Source of the DNA: Synechococcus sp. CB0101
Lineage (GTDB): Bacteria; Cyanobacteriota; Cyanobacteriia; PCC-6307; Cyanobiaceae
Direction of reading: 5' to 3'
Length of the DNA stretch: 64,000 nucleotides
Assembly (NCBI RefSeq): GCF_000179235.2
Contig: NZ_CP039373.1
Location: forward strand, 837,860-901,859
Part shown: positions 41,895-51,127 of the stretch, in pieces
Numbering within the stretch: the stretch's first letter is position 1
Layout: the number at the start of each line of letters is the position of its first letter
Made by a program: the position numbers and the translations under genes
The notes under the pieces: generated by a model
The model's database searches: none
Seen by the model: only the letters and a program-made list of their open reading frames with translations
What the model was told of the DNA's origin: nothing

Positions 41895-42296
41895 TCAGCC
41901 CGGCAGGATCACCCGATTGATCACATGCACCACGCCGTTGTCGCAGGCGACATCGGCCTGCACCACGGTGGCGTTCTTCACCTCAAACGGCTCTGCGCGG
42001 CGAATCGGAATCGGCGCACCTTCGAGGCTGTCCCAGCACTCCTGAGCCACCAGATCGGTGCGGGTGAACGCGCCAGGCACCACGTGGTATTTGAGGATCC
42101 GCGCGAGCTGCGGCGGATTGTCCACCAGGGTTTGCACCGTGCCGGGCGGCAGCGCCGCAAACGCCTCATCCACAGGGGCAAACACGGTGAAGGGCCCTGG
42201 GCCCTCCAGAGCACTGCGGAGTCCAGCTGCCTCCACAGCGGCCAGCAGCGTGTTGAACACGCCCACGGAGGCGGCGGTTTCGAGAATCGAAGCCAT
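41895..42296 (-). CDS. cupS: Fasciclin-domain protein, probable CupS subunit of NDH-1MS
   Basis: A 133-residue protein consisting of one fasciclin domain: FNTLLAAVEAAGL, GPFTVFAPVDEAFAALP (H1 box) and GVVHVINRVILP (H2 box). There is no signal peptide, so it is cytosolic. CupS of the inducible CO2-uptake complex NDH-1MS is known to have a fasciclin-like fold and is encoded after cupA. This gene overlaps the cupA stop by one base, so I assign it as CupS on position and fold. Its last gene position in the operon is standard for ndhF3-ndhD3-cupA-cupS. Confidence 0.85.
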   Translation of the reverse strand: MASILETAASVGVFNTLLAAVEAAGLRSALEGPGPFTVFAPVDEAFAALPPGTVQTLVDNPPQLARILKYHVVPGAFTRTDLVAQECWDSLEGAPIPIRRAEPFEVKNATVVQADVACDNGVVHVINRVILPG

Positions 42297-43600
42297 CAGC
42301 GGTAGTCCTGGGATTGGATATCAGGCAAGCGGGCCTCAGGCCGCAGGAAGCGATCCATCTGCGCTTCAAAAAAGCGCCGGTTCGCCATCAGGTGCTCGGG
42401 ATCGGTGTCATCCAGCGGGTACAACAACGCACCCCGCAGGGCCTGGATCACGGCGGAGGTCACGTTGTACATCGAGCGCTGGAAGGTGATCCCCAACTGG
42501 ATCAGCTCATCCTCTTCACCACGCTTGTGCTGTTTGTAGAGATCGTTCAGATAGGGGGGCAGGAAATGCAGCATGTCCTGCATCAACAGGGTGGGGGGAA
42601 TCCCAGCTGAGCCCACTGGAAACACATCGGCATAGAGGATTCCGTAGTGAAACTCCGCCTGATCAGCAGGCACCTGCTGGGCCTGGGCGTTGTAGCTCTT
42701 GGTGCCGCGGAACGGTGAGGTGCGATAAAACACTGCCTCCACATAGGGAAGAGCCGCCTCATAGAGCCAGGTGAAGCCCGCACTTTTCGGAATGATCTCG
42801 TAGCACTGATCGCCGATGTAGAGGTGGTGATAGATCGGCCGGCCAGCCACCGCAAAAATGCCGTTCACCAGGAAGTCCATCGCTTCCGGCACGGAGGTGA
42901 GCTTGCCCTCGTCGTAGAGGTCGCTCATCTCGAAAAACACCGGCGCCATCACCTCCCAAAACAGGCCGAGGTTGGCGGTGTAACTGAGCTGGCGCACCTG
43001 CTCCAGGAACATCTCAGGGAACAAGCGATACAAGCCCAGCATCAGCGGGTTGCCCTTGAAATAAGCCTTGATCGCCCGATCGGCGTTGGCCCGGTAGGCG
43101 TCGCTTTCGAGGTAGTCGTTAAAACGACCGCCCATGCCCTGGTGCCAGAGCATCGCCCGCATGCAGGCCTCAGCAAACTCCATGTTCACCCGGTCATGCC
43201 AGAGGTGATGCAGGAGCTTCGGCATGCGGGTGGTTTCCCCACGCTCCATGAAGGCGAGCAGCTCGGGATGCGCTTTCTCCGTACCGCGCCAGATGCGCAG
43301 CTGCGATTGCTCCCCGGCATAGCTGTTGGGCCGATCCAGATACTCCTGGGAGATGAAGTATTTGAAGGCCGGCAGTGGATTCAGAAACACCCGCTCGGCG
43401 ATGTAGAGCAGGTCGCGCCAATAGAAATCCATTGGCACGGCGTAGGCCTTGTAGATGCCGATGATCTGCTGCAAGTTCTCCGGCGTATCCGGCAGCATCG
43501 ATCCACCGGCCTCCAACCGATGGATCACCTCGGCATAGCGATGGGTGGAGGGCGGAATCAGCGGAGCCTTCGTGCGCTCCGGGGTGACTGTGGCGGTCAT
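42296..43600 (-). CDS. cupA: CO2 hydration protein CupA (ChpY) of NDH-1MS
   Basis: A 434-residue protein that closely follows CupA/ChpY as I recall it: RLEAGGSMLPDTPENLQQII, YKAYAVPMDFYWRDLLYI, PKLLHHLWHDRVNMEFAEAC and PLDDTDPEHL near the C-terminus. CupA binds the NdhF3-NdhD3 arm and, with a zinc site, hydrates CO2 to bicarbonate vectorially, using redox energy of photosynthetic electron flow. His and Cys residues that could bind zinc are in the HHLWHDR and GDQCYEII segments. It overlaps ndhD3 by four bases. NdhD3/NdhF3 pairing marks it as CupA rather than CupB. Confidence 0.93.
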   Translation of the reverse strand: MTATVTPERTKAPLIPPSTHRYAEVIHRLEAGGSMLPDTPENLQQIIGIYKAYAVPMDFYWRDLLYIAERVFLNPLPAFKYFISQEYLDRPNSYAGEQSQLRIWRGTEKAHPELLAFMERGETTRMPKLLHHLWHDRVNMEFAEACMRAMLWHQGMGGRFNDYLESDAYRANADRAIKAYFKGNPLMLGLYRLFPEMFLEQVRQLSYTANLGLFWEVMAPVFFEMSDLYDEGKLTSVPEAMDFLVNGIFAVAGRPIYHHLYIGDQCYEIIPKSAGFTWLYEAALPYVEAVFYRTSPFRGTKSYNAQAQQVPADQAEFHYGILYADVFPVGSAGIPPTLLMQDMLHFLPPYLNDLYKQHKRGEEDELIQLGITFQRSMYNVTSAVIQALRGALLYPLDDTDPEHLMANRRFFEAQMDRFLRPEARLPDIQSQDYR

Positions 43601-45090
43601 GCAGAGAGCTCAGCAGAAGAAACAGGGGCCAGAGCGAGCACCGTGACGGCATCGCTCGAACGCAGGGCCAGCGGCGCCGTAGCGCTCTCGCTGAAACCGG
43701 TTAAAGCGGTGGGCCATAGGCCTGCCAGCAGCACAAGAGCTGTGAGCACCAGGGCGGGTGTGCGCTCGCCCCAGGTGGTGCTCACCCAGTCGGCACGGGC
43801 GTTATCCAGCCGGCCGAAGCCCACCCGGTTGAACAGGCGAATGGCATACACGGCGGTGAGGCCCGATGCCATGAGGCACAGCAAGGTGGGCCAGGGGAAG
43901 GCCACCCAACTGCCCTCAAACACCAGCAACTCAGCCACAAACCCAGCCAGCCCTGGCACACCCGCAGCGGCCAAGAGGGCCACAAGCATCAACCCCATGG
44001 TGAAAGGCAAACCGCGCTGCGGATTGAGCAGGCCCGAGAGCTCGGGGATGGCACTGGTGCCGGTTTTGCGTTCCACCAGGCCCACCAAGCAGAACAGCAA
44101 GGCAATGATCAGGCCATGGGCCAGCATCTGGGCGATTACGCCTTGCAGGCTCAAGGGTGTGGCCGCCGCCAAGGCGAGCAGCAGGATGCCCATATGCCCC
44201 AGCGAGCTGTAGGCCACCAGACGCCGCATCTCGAGCTGAGACACGGCATTCAGCGCTCCGTAGAGGGCACTGATCGCACCGAGGGCCGCCAACCAAGGAG
44301 CCCAGGCCGCCCAGGCATCCGGAAGGAAGCCCACGCCAAAGCGCAGCAGGCCGTAAGCACCCAGCTTCGACACAGCCCCGCTCAGCACCATGGCCACCGG
44401 AGTGGGGGCCTGGCTGTAGGTGAGCGGCTGCCAGCCATGCAAAGGCACCACCGGCAATTTCAAGCCGAACGCCAACAACACCAGCGCCAGGATCCAGCGC
44501 TGTTGGCCAGGGCTGAGCTGGTGATTCGCCAGTGCGGTGTAGCTGAAATCCAAACCGCCTGGCTGAAGCCAGCCGAAGGCGAGCACCGCCGCCAGCAGCG
44601 CCACACCCGAGACCGCTCCGTAAGTGAGGAAGCGAATCGCCGCACCAGCCCGGCGCTCACCGCCCCAGGTGGCCACCAACAGGGTGGTGGGGATCAGGAT
44701 CAGCTCGTAAGCGAGCACAAACAGCAGCGCATTGCGGGCGAGGAAGGAGCCCATCAGGCCGAGGTTGGTGGCCAGGAGCAAGGGGAAAAACAAGCGCGGC
44801 CTGGTTTGATCGGCCGGCGCGGCAAGCACGGCCATCGCCGTGATCAGGGCCGCCAGCAACACCAGCGGCAGGGTGAGGCCGTCGAGGCCAAGCTCGAGCC
44901 GCAGGCCCAGCCGCGGTAGCCAGCTCCACGACAGATCAGAACTGGGATCGCGCCACCACAGAAGCGCCACCAACAGCTGCAGCAGCGGTGCCGCCAAGGC
45001 CGCGCGCCGCAGCCAGGCTGAACCGGCCGGCAACAGGGGCAGGAGCACGGCCACCAGCAGCGGAAGCAGCAACAGAAGCAACAGGGTCAT
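43597..45090 (-). CDS. ndhD3: NDH-1MS proton-translocating subunit NdhD3
   Basis: A 497-residue NuoM-like subunit with 14 helices. The proton-path residues are visible in LFVLAYELILIPTTLLVATWGG (glutamate), LLAFGLKLPVVPLHGWQPLTYSQAPTPV (lysine and following loop) and ALAAATPLSLQGVIAQMLAHG. It forms the membrane arm tip of the inducible CO2-uptake NDH-1 complex. It lies ten bases after ndhF3 and overlaps cupA by four. Confidence 0.92.
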   Translation of the reverse strand: MTLLLLLLLPLLVAVLLPLLPAGSAWLRRAALAAPLLQLLVALLWWRDPSSDLSWSWLPRLGLRLELGLDGLTLPLVLLAALITAMAVLAAPADQTRPRLFFPLLLATNLGLMGSFLARNALLFVLAYELILIPTTLLVATWGGERRAGAAIRFLTYGAVSGVALLAAVLAFGWLQPGGLDFSYTALANHQLSPGQQRWILALVLLAFGLKLPVVPLHGWQPLTYSQAPTPVAMVLSGAVSKLGAYGLLRFGVGFLPDAWAAWAPWLAALGAISALYGALNAVSQLEMRRLVAYSSLGHMGILLLALAAATPLSLQGVIAQMLAHGLIIALLFCLVGLVERKTGTSAIPELSGLLNPQRGLPFTMGLMLVALLAAAGVPGLAGFVAELLVFEGSWVAFPWPTLLCLMASGLTAVYAIRLFNRVGFGRLDNARADWVSTTWGERTPALVLTALVLLAGLWPTALTGFSESATAPLALRSSDAVTVLALAPVSSAELSA

Positions 45091-45100
45091 GGCGATCAGC

Positions 45101-46972
45101 TCAGCGGGAGAGCAGCCAGGCGGCCATCAGCAGCACACCGAGCAGCAGCGAGAGGGCATAGGTCTGGGCGCGGCCACTGGTGCTGAAACTCAGCCGGCGA
45201 GATCCCTGCAGCGCCGCAGCACCGGTACCGGCGCTGAAGCCATCCACCAACTGCACATCAATCCAGGCGCTGAGGCGCGCCAACCCCACCACCAGCGCCA
45301 CCACGGTGCGGTGATAGAAGGCCTCGGTGTGCATGTCATCGGCTAGCCAGTGCTGCAGGCCGCCCAAGCCGGAAGGCAGCTGCGCAAGCGGATGGGGCCG
45401 CAGGTAGAACCAGGCGGATATCCCAGCGCCCACCAGGCTTGAAGCCAGCAGCGGCCAACCCAGGGGACCCCAACCAGGCAGGGGCGTGAGCCCCACAATC
45501 CCGAGCTGGACGAGCAGCTGAGGGATGTGCAGCACCAGGCCCATCAGCAGCAGGGTGGGCAGCACCATCAGCCAGAGCACCTCTGGCGAACGCACGGTGA
45601 ATGGCTTCGGGGAGCCGCCCCACACCAACCCGAACACCCGCATCAAACAGGCGCAGAGCAGAGCATTCACCACCAGCACAAGCCCACCCAACACCCAGGG
45701 CAAGCGACTGGCGACCGCCAACTCCAGCAGCTCACGCTGGGCGGCAAAGCCCCCAAAAGGTGGCAGGGCCACCAATCCGGCTGCGCCCACCAAAAAGGCG
45801 ATGCCAACAAGGGGGCGCCGGCTCCAGAGGCCGCCGAGCTGGGTGAGGTCTTGGGTGATGTTGCCGATCACGATCGTGCCCAGCGCCATCAACATCAGCG
45901 CCATCGGCAGCGGATACACCAGCAGCAGGTGATCGGCTACACCGATGCCACCCAGCCCCACCGCCACAAACAACAGTCCCAGCCAGCTGCTCACCAGAAA
46001 ACTCATCGCGCGCTTGAGATCGACCTGCCCCAAAGCGATCAGGGCGGCTACCACCGCAGTGGTGCCGCCCACCACCACCAGCACGCCCTGCACTAGAGGG
46101 CTGAGTTCGATCAATGGCTCCAATCGCAGCAACACCCAGGCGCCACCGATCACCACCACCGAGTTGCGCAGCACCGTGGAGGGCAAGGGGCTCTCCATGG
46201 CTTCATCCAGCCAAAGGTGCAGCGGGATCTGGGCGCATTTGCCCATCGGACCAGCGATCAGGGCCAGGAGGATCAGCTGAAAACCAGCCGGCAGTGGCTG
46301 ACCGTTGTTGGTGAGATCCGCGGCCCAGGCCTGCAGGCCATGGAAATTCCAGGTGCCGGTGATCGGCAGCAGGGCGATCACACCGGCCAAGAGGATCAAG
46401 TCGCCGATGCGCTTGGTGAGGAAGGCATCACGGGCCCCCTTCACCACCAGCGACTGGTTGAACCAGGTGCCCACGATCACGTAGGTGCCCACGGTGAGCA
46501 GCTCCAGCAGTACGTAGCTGAAGAAGATCGAATCGGTGAGCACGAGGCCGCAGAGGCCAGCCTCAAAAAAGCTGAGGCTGCCAAAGAAGCGCGGCCAGCC
46601 CCAATCCATCTCCAAATAACCGATCGCGTAGATCTGCACCAGCACATGCAACCCGGTGATCACCGTCATCGCGATCAGGGCGGGTTCGGTCACCAGACCG
46701 TCGAATCCGATGCTCAGGCCTGCGGTGTGGATCCAGGTCCACTGAAAGCTGGGCGGGGCATAGATCGCGGCCTGGCCAGCCGCCGAATTGCCCGTGAGCC
46801 CCAGCAAGGCCATCAGGCTGTGGCCGAAGGCGATCGACACCATCAGCAGGTTCACATAGCCCGACGGACGGGGACCGGTGCGGGCGATCAATCCCGGCGA
46901 CCAGAGCAGGCTGAAGATGGACCCCAAAAGGGGGTAAAGGGGAACCAACCAGGCTGTACCTAGCCAGGACAC
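45101..46972 (-). CDS. ndhF3: NDH-1MS proton-translocating subunit NdhF3
   Basis: A 623-residue NuoL-like subunit. Hallmarks are FFSYVLLELLTVGTYVIVGTW, DAFLTKRIGDLILLAGV, GPMGKCAQIPLHLWLDEAMESPLPSTVL and the amphipathic lateral-helix region before the last transmembrane segment (DDMHTEAFYHRTVVALV). It begins with GTG. It is the first gene of ndhF3-ndhD3-cupA-cupS, the low-CO2-induced high-affinity CO2-uptake unit. A seven-pair hairpin sits just upstream of its start. The regulator NdhR/CcmR that controls this operon elsewhere is not in the window. Confidence 0.92.
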   Translation of the reverse strand: MSWLGTAWLVPLYPLLGSIFSLLWSPGLIARTGPRPSGYVNLLMVSIAFGHSLMALLGLTGNSAAGQAAIYAPPSFQWTWIHTAGLSIGFDGLVTEPALIAMTVITGLHVLVQIYAIGYLEMDWGWPRFFGSLSFFEAGLCGLVLTDSIFFSYVLLELLTVGTYVIVGTWFNQSLVVKGARDAFLTKRIGDLILLAGVIALLPITGTWNFHGLQAWAADLTNNGQPLPAGFQLILLALIAGPMGKCAQIPLHLWLDEAMESPLPSTVLRNSVVVIGGAWVLLRLEPLIELSPLVQGVLVVVGGTTAVVAALIALGQVDLKRAMSFLVSSWLGLLFVAVGLGGIGVADHLLLVYPLPMALMLMALGTIVIGNITQDLTQLGGLWSRRPLVGIAFLVGAAGLVALPPFGGFAAQRELLELAVASRLPWVLGGLVLVVNALLCACLMRVFGLVWGGSPKPFTVRSPEVLWLMVLPTLLLMGLVLHIPQLLVQLGIVGLTPLPGWGPLGWPLLASSLVGAGISAWFYLRPHPLAQLPSGLGGLQHWLADDMHTEAFYHRTVVALVVGLARLSAWIDVQLVDGFSAGTGAAALQGSRRLSFSTSGRAQTYALSLLLGVLLMAAWLLSR

Positions 46973-46975
46973 ACG

Positions 46976-46998
46976 TTTCGCGCTTCAGAGTCGCGAAA
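46976..46998 (-). other. Hairpin between the kimA-like gene and ndhF3
   Basis: TTTCGCG and CGCGAAA arms (46976-46982 and 46992-46998) with a nine-base loop lie three bases upstream of the ndhF3 GTG and about 27 bases after the potassium importer stop. It may end the upstream transcript, or fold in the ndhF3 leader. There is no T-run. Confidence 0.45.
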
Positions 46999-47025
46999 AG
47001 GTAGTCGCTGGAGCTGAGGTTTGGG

Positions 47026-48885
47026 TCAGGCGGGCAGGTAGTACCGCACCAGCGTGAACACACGGCTGCGGCGTGCATCAAGGGCGCGGCGCATGTTCAC
47101 CCCACGCTGATTGAGCAACAGCCCATCGAAGCGGTAGCGCGGAATCGCCATCGGCATCACGATCGTGAAGGTGCTCTCTGGGTGGCGTTGTTCCTCATCC
47201 GCCACAAACTCCGCAAACGGATCCACCAGCGAGGCGAAGGGGCTATCCAGCAACACCAACTCCAGCCCTGCGGGCGCGGGATCTCCCACGCACTGCTGCC
47301 AGTTACGGCGAATCATCGCCGGGTCGTCGTCATCGGCCAGCACCCACACCGCCACCACCCGATCCGACACGGTGGCGGCGTAACGCAGGGCCGCCAGGCT
47401 GGGCCGCGAGAGCGACGGCACCCACACCACGCTGGTGTTGCCCACGGGATCACGGCGCTGCGGAAGACGCAGGCTGCGGTCATCGTTGGGCCCGAGGCCG
47501 ATGGCCCGATACACCGTGTCGTAGCGATGACGGACGCGGGCGAGCATCCACACCAAGAGGGGGATGGCGATCACCACGGTCCAGGCGCCCTCATCGAATT
47601 TGCTCACCACGATCACGATCAGCACCACAAAGGTGGTGAGTGATCCGAGCGCATTCATCAGGAGGCGCCCCAGCCAGCCGGGGCCGCGCAGCCGCCACCA
47701 GCGCACCACCATCCCCGCCTGCGAGAGGGTGAAGGCACTGAACACGCCGAGGGCATACAAATTCACCGCCACGGTGGTGTCGCCCTCGCACACCACGATC
47801 ACCAGCGCGGCAGCCGCCAGCAGCACGAAAATGCCGTTCTGGAACACCAACCGATCGCCGATCCAGGCCATCTGCCGAGGCAGGAAGCGATCCTGCGCCA
47901 GCATCGCTGCCAGGCGGGGGAAGCCCGCAAAGGCCGTATTAGCCGCCAGCGCCAGGATCAGCAGGGTGCTGATCTGCAGAGCCCAGAAGAGGGGACTTCC
48001 TTCCCCAAACACCCGGATGCCGATCTGCGCCAACACGGTGCGATCCGGGTTGGGGGCAACCCCATAGAGCCAGCCCAGGCCACTCACGGCCAGGAACATC
48101 AGGGCGAGCATCACCCCCATCACGAGCATCGTGCGCTGGGCACGCTTGGCGGCCGGCTCGCGAAACACCTTCACACCGTTAGCAATCGCTTCGATGCCGG
48201 TCATGGCCGAGCAGCCGGAGCTGAAGGCCCGCAGGATCAGAAACAGGCCGAGCGGTTCCACCGCCCGCACCAGCGGTGGTGCGTCCGGCGTGAAGCCATG
48301 GGCAAACACCAGGTTTTGCAGGCCAAAGAGCGCCAGCAACACCACCATCACCACAAAGGCATAGGTGGGGATGGCAAAGGCGCGGCCGGCTTCCTTCACG
48401 CCCCGCAGGTTCGCCCAGCCCACCAACACCAACAGCAGCAGAGCCAGGGGCGTTTCGTAGGGCAGCAACCCCGGCAGCAACGACGACAAGGCTTGAGTGC
48501 CGGCCATCAGGCTCACGGCGGCGGTGAGGGTGTAATCCACCAGCAACGAAGCCGCCGCAATCAGGCTGGGCCAGGTGCCGAGGTTTTCGCGCGCCACCAC
48601 ATAGGAGCCGCCCCCCTGGGGATAGGCCTCGATCGTCTGCCGATAGGAGAGCACCACGATGCCGATCAGCAGCACGATCGCGCCGGTGATCGGCAGCGAG
48701 AGCTCCAGGGCCTGGCTGCCGGCCAGGATCAACACCCCGAGCGCCGCCTCGGTGGCGTAAGCCACCGACGACAGGGCATCGGAGCTGAGGATCGGCAGCG
48801 CCTCGAAACTGGGCAGCTTCTCCGAATCCGACTGGCTGCGCGGCAGGGGGTTACCGAGCAGCCGCCTGGCCCAATTGATCAGCAC
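47026..48885 (-). CDS. APC-family potassium importer, KimA-like
   Basis: A 619-residue transporter with 12 helices (residues 30-460) and a soluble C-terminal domain. The N-terminal KLPSFEALPILSSDALSSVAYATEAAL, IVVLSYRQTIEAYPQGGGSYVVARENLG and LLVDYTLTAAVSLMAG blocks resemble KimA (YdaO) of Bacillus, a high-affinity K+/H+ symporter that binds c-di-AMP through its cytosolic domain. It may serve K+ uptake here next to KtrA/KtrB. A general amino-acid permease is less likely because of the YRQTIxAYPQGGG motif. It lies upstream of ndhF3 on the same strand, only 53 bases away. Confidence 0.85.
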   Translation of the reverse strand: MLINWARRLLGNPLPRSQSDSEKLPSFEALPILSSDALSSVAYATEAALGVLILAGSQALELSLPITGAIVLLIGIVVLSYRQTIEAYPQGGGSYVVARENLGTWPSLIAAASLLVDYTLTAAVSLMAGTQALSSLLPGLLPYETPLALLLLVLVGWANLRGVKEAGRAFAIPTYAFVVMVVLLALFGLQNLVFAHGFTPDAPPLVRAVEPLGLFLILRAFSSGCSAMTGIEAIANGVKVFREPAAKRAQRTMLVMGVMLALMFLAVSGLGWLYGVAPNPDRTVLAQIGIRVFGEGSPLFWALQISTLLILALAANTAFAGFPRLAAMLAQDRFLPRQMAWIGDRLVFQNGIFVLLAAAALVIVVCEGDTTVAVNLYALGVFSAFTLSQAGMVVRWWRLRGPGWLGRLLMNALGSLTTFVVLIVIVVSKFDEGAWTVVIAIPLLVWMLARVRHRYDTVYRAIGLGPNDDRSLRLPQRRDPVGNTSVVWVPSLSRPSLAALRYAATVSDRVVAVWVLADDDDPAMIRRNWQQCVGDPAPAGLELVLLDSPFASLVDPFAEFVADEEQRHPESTFTIVMPMAIPRYRFDGLLLNQRGVNMRRALDARRSRVFTLVRYYLPA

Positions 48886-48994
48886 TGGCTACAGGAAATC
48901 TGCACCCAGGATGCATCGCAATGCCGTCCTTGGCCCCTTGCCGCGATCACGCTGCCGGTGCCATGACGGAAACAACGCCGCGGAGGGAGGGCCG

Positions 48995-49378
48995 ATGCGC
49001 GCCACCCTTCATGAGCTCTTGCAGCAGTTGGTGCAGCGGGGCTGGCCAAAGATTGATCAGCCCGAGGAACACCGCCGGGCCGGCGGCCGGGCCCCGTGGT
49101 GGACGATTGATGTGGGCTGCATCGCCCTGGGCAATGTCACCACCGTGACGCTGCACCCATGGCAGCACGGGCTGCTGGAATTTTCGATCACCGTGCTGGT
49201 GGACGGCGACGACACGATTCAGTCGTTTGAACTCGACTGCAATGCGATGCCAATCCCCGTGGCGCTTGTGAACTGGTGGGGCAGCCTCGACATCGCTCTT
49301 GCCCAGGCCGCGCAACTGAAAGACCAACTGATCGCCGCCTGGGATCGTGAGATCAGCACAGGCGGCGATCTGCCCTAA
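48995..49378 (+). CDS. Conserved hypothetical protein near the carboxysome locus
   Basis: A 127-residue soluble protein beginning MRATLHELLQQLVQRGWPK with a strong GGAGGGAGG ribosome site just before ATG 48995, which decides the start against a longer extension. The middle contains DVGCIALGNVTTVTLHPW and FSITVLVDGDDTIQSFELDC, probably mixed alpha/beta. No known domain is recognised. It is convergent with the next small gene, six bases away. Confidence 0.65.
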   Translation: MRATLHELLQQLVQRGWPKIDQPEEHRRAGGRAPWWTIDVGCIALGNVTTVTLHPWQHGLLEFSITVLVDGDDTIQSFELDCNAMPIPVALVNWWGSLDIALAQAAQLKDQLIAAWDREISTGGDLP

Positions 49379-49384
49379 GCAGCC

Positions 49385-49804
49385 TCAGGCGAAGCGACGG
49401 CGACCGTCGTTGAAGGCGCCGAACTGGGCCACCTCGCCGCGGCGCTCGCCGCCTCGGGCCTCGCTCAGCTTCCACACATTGCGGCTGACGCGGCGGGCCC
49501 GCAGGCCGCCGCGCTCCACCTCGGCACTACCGGGGCGAGCGCCCATCAGATAAGTCACTTCGGCCGTGCTGAGCGGAGCGCCGGTTTGCAGGGCCAGCTG
49601 GGTGAGCTCCAAACGCTGGCGCAGCGCCGCCACATCACAGCTGCCGCCATCTTCGGTTTCGTTCCACATCCACGGCAGCTCACCACTGGCCGCCATCTTT
49701 TGCATCAGGCCCATGCCCACCAGGGCCAGGGCCTGTTCAGCGTTGAGATCGGCGGCTTCAGGGGCGGAAGCAGCGGGGGCGGAGGCAGAGCGCTTGGCGG
49801 CCAC
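49385..49804 (-). CDS. Conserved hypothetical protein, possible DNA-binding fold
   Basis: A 139-residue protein beginning GTG. After an alanine/serine-rich start, NAEQALALVGMGLMQKMAASG and a LSTAEVTYLMGARPGSAEVERGG-type helix-turn-helix-like segment lead to ARRVSRNVWKLS and a basic tail. The AEVTYLMGARPG piece looks like the recognition part of a small winged-helix or MerR-like domain, but I cannot assign a family. It sits near csoS1D with another unknown gene. Confidence 0.55.
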   Translation of the reverse strand: MAAKRSASAPAASAPEAADLNAEQALALVGMGLMQKMAASGELPWMWNETEDGGSCDVAALRQRLELTQLALQTGAPLSTAEVTYLMGARPGSAEVERGGLRARRVSRNVWKLSEARGGERRGEVAQFGAFNDGRRRFA

Positions 49805-49879
49805 GGTCAGTGCTGCAGGGGATGGCCGGACGGTACCGGCTGCAACGCGCGGCGCAAGGGGGCTCAGACACCGCTCTGA

Positions 49880-50188
49880 TCAACTGCGCCGCAACCAGTC
49901 CGGGGCCTGCCCAAACCAATCGCCAAGATCACCTGGATCATCAGGGTCTGGGCGGAAGGGAGGGCCGGGCTCTGGATCACCGAGATCGAGCTCGGCCATC
50001 AAACGATCCAAACCATCGCCCGTGGTGGCCAGCTGACGCCGGCGCGCCTGACGCAACCAATCCGCCACGGTGCGGTCGCGATCCGCAAACTTCTGCAGAT
50101 AAATGCGTTCATCCAGCGTGACGGCATCACCGCTGCCGATCCGCGCAACGATGGCCTGAAGTTTGAGACGCGTTGAAGCACTGAGCAT
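49880..50188 (-). CDS. Small conserved hypothetical protein divergent from csoS1D
   Basis: About 102 residues from ATG 50188: a helical N-terminus (MLSASTRLKLQAIVARIGSG), VTLDERIYLQKFADRDRTVADWLRQARRRQ, then an acidic proline-rich tail (GDPEPGPPFRPDPDDPGD) ending QAPDWLRRS. A longer in-frame version would run into csoS1D and is unlikely. In picocyanobacteria I recall a small unknown gene at this same place between chlN and csoS1D; this is probably its counterpart. Function unknown. Confidence 0.65.
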   Translation of the reverse strand: MLSASTRLKLQAIVARIGSGDAVTLDERIYLQKFADRDRTVADWLRQARRRQLATTGDGLDRLMAELDLGDPEPGPPFRPDPDDPGDLGDWFGQAPDWLRRS

Positions 50189-50313
50189 GGCGAGCGAGGC
50201 TCGGATGCCCTGTGTTAGGTGCGCTGGATCGAACGGTTGTGTGATTGCGCACCGTTGCCGCGCCGCGTCAGCAAGCGAGAACGTGAGTTCCGGGCGGTAA
50301 GATCGCGCCGCAT

Positions 50314-51123
50314 TTGAGAGCAGCCTTCGCCTTGCCGCAGCGGATCCCAAGGCGACGCTCCTCTGCAGTGCAGATCACCGGCACAGACCTGGGTTTCAGC
50401 GGCAGCGGCACGCCCCTCGACGAGTTGCATCCGTCAGCGGCGAGCTGCGTGATCACCACCGACAGCGAAGCGCGCCTGGTAAGCCAGGCCAGCGCCGTGG
50501 AATCGATCGAGCTGCGCACCTATGTGTTTCTCGATTCACTGCAGCCCCAACTCGCGGCCTACATGGGCACGGTGAGCCAGGGCTTCCTGCCCATCCCAGG
50601 TGATGCCTGCCTGTGGCTTGAGGTGTCGCCCGGTATGGCCGTGCACCGGGTCACCGACATTGCCCTCAAGGCCAGCACCGTGCGCCTGGGCCAGATGGTG
50701 GTGGAGCGGGCCTTTGGCTCCCTGGCGCTGTATCACCGCGATCAGAGCAATGTGCTCCACTCCGGTGATGTGGTGCTGGAGGCGATCGGCAGCAGCGTTG
50801 ACCAGCGCACCCGCTGCAGCGTGACCTGGACCGAAGTGATCCGCGCCATTACGCCTGACCACGCTGTGCTGATCAACCGTCAGAACCGCCGCGGTTCAAT
50901 GATTCAAGCGGGGATGAGCATGTACATCCTCGAAACCGAGCCGGCGGGTTATGTGCTGCTGGCAGCCAATGAGGCCGAGAAAGCCAGCAACATCACCGTG
51001 GTGGATGTGAAGGCCGTGGGTGCCTTCGGCCGCCTCACCCTGGCCGGATGGGAAGGCGACGTGAACGAAGCCGCCTCCGCCGCCATGCGATCGGTGGAGC
51101 AGATCAACCGCCGCGCCCGCTGA
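50314..51123 (+). CDS. csoS1D: Carboxysome shell protein CsoS1D (tandem BMC domain)
   Basis: A 269-residue (from TTG 50314) tandem BMC-domain protein forming stacked pseudohexamers with a gated central pore. It follows Prochlorococcus CsoS1D closely: [35 protein letters not shown], the [17 protein letters not shown] block, and the second domain's [20 protein letters not shown] and [20 protein letters not shown] 50368 would give 251 residues, nearer the known length. It is convergent with rdgB (four bases apart) and stands apart from the main cso operon, as in relatives. Confidence 0.95.
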   Translation: MRAAFALPQRIPRRRSSAVQITGTDLGFSGSGTPLDELHPSAASCVITTDSEARLVSQASAVESIELRTYVFLDSLQPQLAAYMGTVSQGFLPIPGDACLWLEVSPGMAVHRVTDIALKASTVRLGQMVVERAFGSLALYHRDQSNVLHSGDVVLEAIGSSVDQRTRCSVTWTEVIRAITPDHAVLINRQNRRGSMIQAGMSMYILETEPAGYVLLAANEAEKASNITVVDVKAVGAFGRLTLAGWEGDVNEAASAAMRSVEQINRRAR

Positions 51124-51127
51124 TCCG

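Noticed and set aside
42824-44212. A 462-codon plus-strand frame opposite cupA and ndhD3
   Set aside because: Composition and overlap show a shadow of two strong genes.
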